Source: Rhizomys pruinosus (lineage: Eukaryota; Chordata; Mammalia; Rodentia; Spalacidae). Taken from it: a stretch of 64,000 bases of DNA. The notes beneath the pieces were generated by a model. The model was not told where the DNA came from, did not search any database, and saw only the letters and a program-made list of their open reading frames with translations. The stretch covers positions 8,264,930 to 8,328,929 of the forward strand of contig VZQC01005680.1 in the NCBI GenBank assembly GCA_009823505.1, written 5' to 3'. Numbering within the stretch: position 1 is the first letter of the stretch; each line of letters begins with the position of its first letter. Below, one piece after another: positions 55,999 to 64,000 of the stretch. Position numbers and translations under genes: made by a program.

Positions 55999-58985
55999 CT
56001 CCAAATCAACAAAATTATAGATGATTGGGGAAACATTACAACAGATAATAAAAAGATCCAAGACATTAAGCTGGAATATTTTAAAAATCTATACTCTAAT
56101 ACATTTGTAAACCTAGAAGAAATGGATCTATATCTGAAATCATGGGACTCACCAAACTTAACCAAGAACAGAGTAACAGTTTAAACAGACCCATAACATA
56201 TGATTAAATTGAAGCAGCAATACAAAAACTCCTAACTAAAAAAAGCCCAGGCCAAGATGGATTTACAGCAGAATTCTACCAGACATTTAATGAGGACAAA
56301 CAACTAACATTAATAAGTTCTTCAATAGGATAGAACCAGAGGAAAATCTCCCAAATTCCTTCTATGAAGCCAGTACCACGGTAATACCCAAAGCAGGCAA
56401 AAACACAACTAAAAAAAGAAAACTAGGACCCATATTGTTAATGAATGTAAATGCAAAAATTATCAACAACATTCTTGCAAATCCCATACAGGTACAGATC
56501 AAAAAGTTTATCTACAGTGATCAAGTTGGTTTTTCCAGACATGCAGGGAAGGATGGTTCAACATACATTAATCAATAAATGTCATAAATTATATAAATGG
56601 ACTCAAAGATAAAAACCACATGGTCATCTCAATTGATGCATAAATGGGCTTTGATATGATGCCTTTATGTTTAAAAACCTAGAGGGAATTGGACTGGAGG
56701 GAACATTATTCAACATAATTAAAGCTATATACAACAAACCCACAGCCAACATCATCCTAAATGGAACAAAATTAGAAGCATGCCCCTTAAAGTCAGGACC
56801 TGAGCAATGATGCCACTATCTACACTCCTTTTCAATAAAGTGCCTGAAAATCTTGCTAGAGCAATAAGAGAAGGAAAACAAATGTGTACTAATTGGAAAA
56901 AAGGAGGTCAAACTGACCCTTTTTGCAGATGATATGATATCTAAGGGATGCCAAAAATTCCACCAGAAAACTTGTAGAAATGATTAACAGTTTCAGTAAA
57001 ATGACAGCTTATAAAATTAATCTACAAAAATCAGTAGCCTTCCTATATTTCAAGAAGAAGTAATTGCAGAAGGAGTACATGGAAACCCTTCCATTTTCAG
57101 TAGTCTCAAAAATACCTTGAAATAAACCTGATGAAAGTCTTAAAGATCTCTACTATGAATATTTTCAAACTTTGAAGAAGGGAATTGATGAATACACCAG
57201 ATGATGAAATTATCCCATGCTTATGCATCCTACTCAAATTAATGTATAGATTCAATGCAATCCAAATCTAAATCTGCATTCCTTTTTTTTAGAGAATTAG
57301 AAAAAAATCCTAAAATTCATATGGAAAAACAAAAATCCCCAGATGACCAAAGTAACCCCAGGAAAAAAGAATAACACAGGGGAATTACTATACCAGATTT
57401 CAATCTCTACAATAAAACTATAGTTATAAAAACAGCATGGTGCTGGCCTAAAAACAGACCTCTATATCAATGGAAGAAAATCAAAGAGCCAAACTTGAGT
57501 ACATACAATTTCAGCCACCTCATATTTGACAAAGGAGCAAAAATTAAATGGAAGAAAGGCAGCATCTTCACCAAATGGTGCTGGCAAAACTGGATCACGT
57601 TTTATAAAAGAATGAAATTAACACCTACCTTTCACTTACACAAAGTCGATTCTTAATGGATTAAAGACCCCAATATTAAACCTGAAACTCTGAAAATCTT
57701 AGCAGAAAATATTGGAAGTAACCTACAAGATATAGAGGTAGGAAAAGGCTTTCTTTTTGTAATTTTATTGTGTTATGTATTTTTGTACAAGATTATGTTA
57801 CAAATCAAATCTAGACCCGTGTTCCCCTCCCTAGACCCTGCTCCCCCAGAGCTCATGCATTCTGCCAAACATGTTTTTCATCTTTTTCTCAGAATTCTCA
57901 ATGTAGAAGTTGACTGTTTTGAGCAGAAGTTCACTGTTTCAGTCAGTTCCTTGACTCTTTGACACAGGAAAAGACTTTCTAAATCAGAGAGCAGTTGTAC
58001 AGTAACTAAGGTCAACAATAAACAAGTGGGACCTTGTTAAACTAAAAAGGTTCTGGATAGCAAAAGAAACATCAAGGAAGTGAAGAGAAAACCCACAGAG
58101 TGGAAGGAAATCTTCACTATTAATACATCTGAAAAAGGTTTAACATCCAGAATATATAAATTACTCAAAAAGTAAAGGACCAAGAAAATAAATGAACCAA
58201 TTAAAATAAGGGCTAAAGATCTGAACAGAGACTTCTCTAGAGAATAAATTAAGATGTCATAGAAACACTTTTAAAGTGTCCAACATCGTTAGTAATTAAG
58301 GAATTGCAAATCCAAACCACTTCAAGGTTTCATCTTACATGGAGAAGATTGGCTATGATCAAGAAAACCAAGGACACCAAATGCTGGAGAGTGTGTGAAA
58401 GGGGAACACTTATTCACTGCTGGTGGGATTGCAAATTTGGCAACCCCTATTTAAAGCAGCATGGAGAACTCTCAAAAATGAACCTACCATTTAAACCAAT
58501 TACACCACTCCTAGTTATATACCCAAAGGGCGCTTTCTATAGCAGAGATACATGCACAATCATGTTTATTGCTGCTTCTTTTGCAATAGTGAAGACCTGG
58601 AAACAGCCCCGGTGTCCCTCAAGGATGAGTGAATCATGAAGATGTGGTACCTTCATACAATGGAGTTATATGCAGCAGTGAAGAAGGAAGACTTCATGAA
58701 ATTTGTAGGCAAATGAATGGAACTAGAAGTTGTTATATTAAGTGAGGTAACACAGTCACAGTAAAACAAATGATGTATATTAGCCCTGTTTGTTGTTCCT
58801 AACACCAAATCCTTAGATGCAACTCAAAGTGAGTAACTGGTCAGTAAAGATAATATATTGATTGTTATTGTGATATATATAACTTGAAATATCTCTCTCT
58901 CTATTTTTCTAAGAGATGAACTAATTTCAACAAAAGTTATTGTTATTTATCTCACGATATATGATGTCTATATTAAAAGTAACTA
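55490..58985 (+). mobile_element. L1, 5'-truncated, about 3.5 kb of ORF2 and 3'UTR
   Basis: Runs in order from the pre-RT region (NSWFFER-like at 55872) through RT (FADD at 56932-56943) to the C-terminus (58304-58639: [23 protein letters not shown]-like) and the 3'UTR. It holds frameshifts, an (AAAG)n tract at 55938-55998 and a second insertion at 57755-57965. It repeats sequence already present in the preceding L1, so the two are separate insertions on the same strand. Confidence 0.92.
57755..57965 (-). mobile_element. L1 3'UTR-like fragment inserted in the L1
   Basis: T-rich start (reverse A-tail), then CCCTCCCTAGACCCTGCTCC. AGGAAAAGGCTTTCT (57740-57754) and AGGAAAAGACTTTCT (57966-57980) form a 15-bp target-site duplication with one mismatch. 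Confidence 0.85.
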
Positions 58986-58989
58986 ATGA

Positions 58990-61675
58990 GATCACAAATG
59001 TATATTACCAATTTAATGTTTTATTATTATATATTGTGCTCTCTACCTACTGTTTACACTCCTTCCAATCCTGAGTCAAGGTTTTTGGTAATATACTTGC
59101 TGATAAATAAATTGTCGTATATGCTAAAACTGACAAAACACAATAGGGTCCTAGTCTTTAAGGATATAAGTGAATTTTAATGAATGATTACTTCTGCTCC
59201 AGGGTGCAATCTATTTCTGAATTTAGATATGTTTTATACATAAGACATTTGAGCACTGGGTAAAATATCTTTGTAGTGAGCAAAGTTTTTCCCACACCTA
59301 TGTAAAACATCTCTGAACATTTGTATAGAATTGGTCATTAAGAACCTACTTCAACACTTGCAAGGCCATCTCAAAGTTTATACCTTATATATCTTATAAT
59401 AGTATATTTAAATAACTCTTTAACCTACATATATGGGAATAAATATGGAATACATAGTAAATTTTAATAACTATGGGTAAATCTCTTAGTAAATGTTATT
59501 AAGTCTCATTGTATTAACTAAAAGTTTCCTGTACAAGATTAAAATGGCTGGCCATTTCCAGAATAGAAAATAGTAACATGTTTAAACTGATTATAGATAT
59601 AGAGTTGTTGTTCATTTTCAATCCACTCCTGAATTATAATGGATTCCCAGTTAACAGCTATCAAATTTAAATGGATACAAATATTCTCCAAGTTTCTGTG
59701 TATTATACAACTGTAACACTTGTATAATGCATTTCTTTTGCCCATAACAAAATAAATTGCCTCAGGGAAAGCTGGGTTCTACCTCCTTGAACCAGTGGTA
59801 TGCAGTCCCAGAGGAGACTGTTTAGATGGGATTTTCATCTTGGTTCCTGTCTTTGAGTATGTGGTATAACTCCTCCCTCTGGAAAACTACAACTCGGGAT
59901 ATGGGGGTCTGGGAAACAAGAGACGCTGCTCTGTTACAGTGGCAATTACAAAAACATAGGGGAGAGGAATACATATTATCCCTCTAGGATGTAATTTGCA
60001 AAACTATTACTTTGAAAATTTGGCAACTTTGAAATCAGAAGTGATAACACCAGTCCACACACATTCGAGTCCTCTAAGAGGCCATGATAAGGTATAATTG
60101 GTACAATGTTGGGCCAATGAGAAAACCTAAATCCACTGAAAAGTATGGGGACAGGGTTTGTTTGTGTCTGCCATACAAGGAGCCCCTCTTTGGGTTCCAA
60201 CAAGAAGTATTCAAGAAATGCATTGTGACCTGCTGATAGGGGAGCTGACCTGTGGGTATTTATGCCCATCCCTCTGGACTAGTGACCTACCTCTAAATTT
60301 TGCCTTATGAATAAATGAAATGTTTTATTAGATAAAGGCTTCAGTACCAGACATGGCCTGCCCTACCAGGAGCTGTTGGCCAGGGAGGCTCTAAGCCCCA
60401 CCCCCACCCCCTGCAGCAAGGTCCATTTGCCTATAACTTTGGGTATACACAAGAAGTGGACAGTAGGAACCAATTGCTGAAGATAGAGTGATGTGAGCAT
60501 GAGAAAGAAATATTATGCAGAGACATTGTACTGAAAATTGATAGCTGAACTTCATGGTGCCAGAAAGCATTATGCAAATTGCTGAAAAGAAATGGTCTCC
60601 AAAGTTCTTCCACAGGCCTAATGTGCTGCACTTTTACATGACTAAGAAGATGTAGTGCAATAGTGGCAGCCTGGAATATGTACCCTCAGAAAAATTCCAA
60701 TTGGATCTATGGCCTGCTCCCTGGGGAAGGGGGAGGACACATAGCTGATACTACAAGCTGTGTGCTCCCTAGTGGCTGGAGACACTATAGGTCACATTAG
60801 AATGTGTTTGCCACCCCCTTGTTATAGAGTTATAATGCCCCAACCAAGACACCAACCATGCATATGTGCTTGCCCATAGTGTAAATTGTTATAATGGTTA
60901 ACATTTGTTTCAATTTGTGTTTTATTAGTATAATTAAAAGGAGATTACTACAAGTGCCACCAGTACAATGAAAATAGAACTTGGACAGAAGGATCTAAGT
61001 GTTCGATATGTCACCTCAGAGAAAAAAATGATTTTTCCTATCTTTCACTCTCTGTTGCACTCCCCCCAAGGCCCAGGGACTTTCATGGAATACTTTGGCA
61101 CATCAAATTGTCTGGGCCAAGGAAGGGGGGTGAATTCTGAAATCACAAAAAAATGGACTAGGCTTTTATTTTGATCAGCACTTTTGTGTATGCAAACCTA
61201 TTCAACTGGACTAGGGGACACAGGGTTGTAGGAAGTTGGACTCAGATGTTTTCTAATTGGGTTTATGTGGATATTGTAAGCCCAATTAGAAAATTTACAT
61301 GGATATTTTAACCAGAAGCAGGACTTTGTAACATGTAAGAATGGTGGAAGAAGAAAGTTCCTCTATTCCTTTTTGTCACAATGGCAACATGGACCACTTA
61401 GTATTCTGTGATGATTACAGTGTTCTATATAATGGTCTGTCCTATTCAGTACCCACAAGACACTTGTAACCACTCTACACACATTCAGTGTTGTTGGTTA
61501 AATGTTGATTCAATTGAACATATATGTTAAGGAATATAGAGTCTAGTTTATGTACCCAGCTGCCCCTCTGTATGAGTGCATCTACTAGAGCCTTATCAGC
61601 CTGCCTAGTGTTACTCCCTCAAAGAAGATTAACTCTTCCATCCCTGTGTTCTGATAGAAGGTATGGAAATATTTC
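58990..61675. other. Unidentified stretch, no gene recognised
   Basis: About 2.7 kb without SINE or L1 hallmarks. Frames at 59539-59745 (-), 59976-60269 (-) and 60968-61174 (+) have no recognisable domain. It could be unique DNA or an old LTR-type repeat. I cannot tell. Confidence 0.4.
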
Positions 61676-61679
61676 AACC

Positions 61680-62350
61680 ATTTTCTTTTTTTTTTTTTAA
61701 TTTTTTTTATTTTTATTTTTAAGGGATTCTACAATATGACACAGTTGTTTGCAGATAACAATGATGTTACTCAGTATGTCATACAATTAAGTAATTGGTG
61801 CATTTTGCAAGTATCTATGTCCAAATTTTGAACAACCCAAGGTTCCCATAGTCCAGTTGGAGAAGCTTGTATGCACAGGCATGTTGATCAATCAGGTGTC
61901 CAGACTATATTCCTATAGTCTCATGATTCACCCTAATCTCTCCACACCTTACAATCTACCAGCCTCCTCTTCCGCAGTCTTTTCTCGGGCTTTGGGAAAG
62001 GGGCACAAAATGGTAGAAGAAAAAAGTCATTTTCTTTGGAGCTTGTCATTTTGACTCCGTCTTTCAGTTGTTTTCTTCACGGATTGACAGCTTCACAGTG
62101 ATACCCTTTTCAAGTTATATTAACAAGAGCTCAAGCATTGGTGTACATGCATTTAAGCAGTACCACTTATTGAAGCTAAGCTGTGAGAGTAACACAGATG
62201 CTTGGATGTATGCTAATCTGCAAAACTGTGTTTCTTATAAAGCGTTGACAAGTTCCTTATTGTGGTTTATAAACATCTTAACCACCTGAGGACATAAGCT
62301 TGTGGCATCCGCTGTGAGTTATTTCCTCATTGAGAGAGCTAATTAGCAAA
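61680..62350 (-). mobile_element. L1 3'UTR-like repeat, minus
   Basis: T-rich start, then GTGTCCAGACTATATTCCTA, CCTCTTCCGCAG and GATGCTTGGATGTATGCTAA, parallel to 42668-43300 and the reverse of 38104-38758. It lacks a clear C-rich tract, so it is older or internally deleted. Confidence 0.65.
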
Positions 62351-63775
62351 TATTTTTGGGATATAATATAGACACTTGCTTGCCACTGTTGCACTAGTAC
62401 TCCAGGCTCTTGAGGTATAGGCCTGATGATTTCGGAAGGCAGTGTTGTTTGTCTCCGGGAGACACAATATTCTGCTGTGTTGCTGTAGGTGCGCCTTCCT
62501 GGTAACGCTCTCTTGAGCACTTTCAGGAGCGCCAGTTTGTACGTAGCAGGTGACACGTCTCATCAATATTTTGCATGCTCACTACCAGGTCTTCGACCAA
62601 CAGGGAACTTACTCGCCGTTTTCTCCTTGCATATCCACTTTAAAGGCAAAAGCGCCCTTGTTATAAATCTTGGGGGAGTGCCGGTTTGAATCTCCCTAGC
62701 CAACATCTCTAGGCAAGAATAATTCATTGCTGAGTGGCAGAGCTTTCCTAGTAGGTACATATATTTGCTAATCTACACAACTTATAAACACTTTGACTAT
62801 TGAATTTGGCTCTAAGATAGAGAAATATCTCTTTCACATCTATTCCTATGCCTTATCAATCGCCATTAATACATTGTGCCTCGTTTATTACCATCCTGTT
62901 GTGTCCTTTTGTGCAGAAAGAATAAAAGCAAAAACGGGGCAGAGTGGGAGAGGTAGGAAAGGTTCTCTCGAGCATTAGTCGTCCCATTATAACAGTAACC
63001 CCATATATTTATTACAGAGAGTGCTGCAGTGACCCGTTGTCTCAGTCAGTCTGATTTTCCTTTTTCCTTAGATGTTCGGATGGGTCACCTCTTTGCTGAC
63101 ATTCCCCAGTTCATCCTGACAGCATAAGTTGTATTTTTCAGGCATTTAGATTGGTGATATTTTAACTGTCGGAACATAAAATTCTCTCCCATTGTGTATT
63201 TTTAAGATGCAAAAATTAAAATGTTTCAATAGGATTCGAGAACGAGGCTGTGTGCCATTTGTATATCCCAGAAAGGATAAGTACCCCACGTGCTCGCGAC
63301 AGGAGTCATGCAGACGCCCTCTCCTTTCCCCTTTTTTTTTTAGTTTTGTTTTGACCTATAGCATGCCTAATTGTATTACACGCATACCCATAAGGCAGGA
63401 GCCAAATACAGCTTTCATTAACTTACAGCAAACTGTGTCTCATTGACTCTGCCATGCGTACTTTATTTGGGAAGGAAATATTAGCCTTGTTTCCTAACTG
63501 TCCTAACAAGGTACACGAAAGTGTTATAATGTTATGTTGTGTTATTCAGAAAATATTTAGGCCATTTGTATACCTTAATCCATTACAAATTATAAATAAG
63601 ACCAGTTAACGTTTTATATTCCCGATTGGTTCAATTGTGTTACCATTTTCAGCAAAACCTACACCTAAATTTAATTAATCTTAATAATTCACTAAGCCAA
63701 TTAAAATATACTATACTTGGTGGATAGAGCTTGGGCAGAGTTGAGAAACTGCTAAATAAATCTTACCCAATAAAC
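62351..63775. other. Unidentified segment between inverted repeats
   Basis: Contains more CpG dinucleotides than its surroundings (for example GGCGCCAGT-like, CGGGAGACACAAT, CTCGCGAC, ACTCGCCG). No frame has a recognisable product, and no SINE hallmark is seen. Confidence 0.4.
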
Positions 63776-63779
63776 ACTT

Positions 63780-64000
63780 TTGGCCTAGAGGACAATCTGG
63801 TGGAAGAGGGGTGAAGTGGTAATCTTGGTAGGAGCGGGCGATTGGGAGTGAAGCGGTAAAACTGATGACAATATACGTCTCGGCGCCTTATTTGATCAAC
63901 TTGATTGAACATTCAAGCCCCTCCAGCTAGATGGTGGGAGCCTTGGGCTCTGTGGGCTGGGACACAACTGCTTGCAAATTGGTTTTATATGCAGGAATCT
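63780..64000 (+). mobile_element. L1 3'UTR-like repeat, plus, runs off the window
   Basis: TTTGATCAACTTGATTGAAC, AGATGGTGGGAGCC and GGACACAACTGCTTGCAAAT parallel the 38370-38520 copy in the same orientation. The 3' end lies beyond the window. Confidence 0.65.

Noticed and set aside
1..64000. CRISPR array, phage, operon or other prokaryotic system
   Set aside because: The window is rodent nuclear DNA. The tandem repeats have no spacer structure and no prokaryotic genes are present.

Overview
This window is mammalian nuclear DNA, almost certainly from a muroid rodent. The evidence is dense B1 SINEs (7SL-derived), tRNA-derived SINEs of B2/B3 type, B4-like SINEs, many L1 LINE 3' fragments, and a two-exon beta-defensin gene closely resembling rodent Defb1. 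The defensin matches what I remember of mouse and rat Defb1 but differs at many residues, and the SINEs look unlike the Mus consensus. A cricetid (hamster, vole or deer-mouse group) is my inference and is not proven. There are no bacterial-type genes, operons, CRISPR arrays or ribosome binding sites.

Only two real genes are visible, both small secreted host-defence peptides. Defb1 is on the + strand: a TATA box and C/EBP-like sites near 6543-6600, coding exon 1 at 6697-6757, an 18,720 bp intron, coding exon 2 at 25478-25626, and a poly(A) signal at 25683-25688. A second beta-defensin lies on the - strand: a promoter near 52042-52106, coding exon 1 at 51896-51956, a 6,957 bp intron, coding exon 2 at 44811-44938, and a poly(A) signal at 44744-44749. 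The genes converge, with 3' ends about 19 kb apart. Both exon 1s have 61 coding bases and both introns are phase 1. Both promoters share an 18-base element about 30-50 bp upstream of the TATA-like box. The second peptide is predicted to be acidic (net about -3, His not counted) while Defb1 is cationic (about +3). This uncharacterised paralogue is the most interesting item here.

Layout: 1-240, a 50-bp minisatellite. 241-6540, intergenic DNA with SINEs, an L1 3' end, and a 24-bp minisatellite at 4523-4786. 6.6-25.7 kb, the Defb1 unit, whose intron holds B1/B2 SINEs, palindromic pairs of longer rodent repeats, and a 1.4-kb composite repeat. 25.7-44.7 kb, intergenic DNA with two L1 insertions that look 5'-inverted, plus older L1 pieces. 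44.7-52.1 kb, the second defensin, with L1 debris in its intron. 52.1-64 kb, a long purine tract, SINEs, two same-strand L1 ORF2 remnants (53.9-59.0 kb), a stretch I cannot identify (59.0-61.7 kb), and two inverted copies of an L1-3'UTR-like repeat flanking a CpG-bearing unidentified segment (61.7-64 kb). Nearly all open frames over 60 codons are antisense or sense readings of these repeats. Repeat boundaries are by eye and should be taken as accurate to about 10-30 bases; repeat family names are given only where the hallmark sequence is clear.
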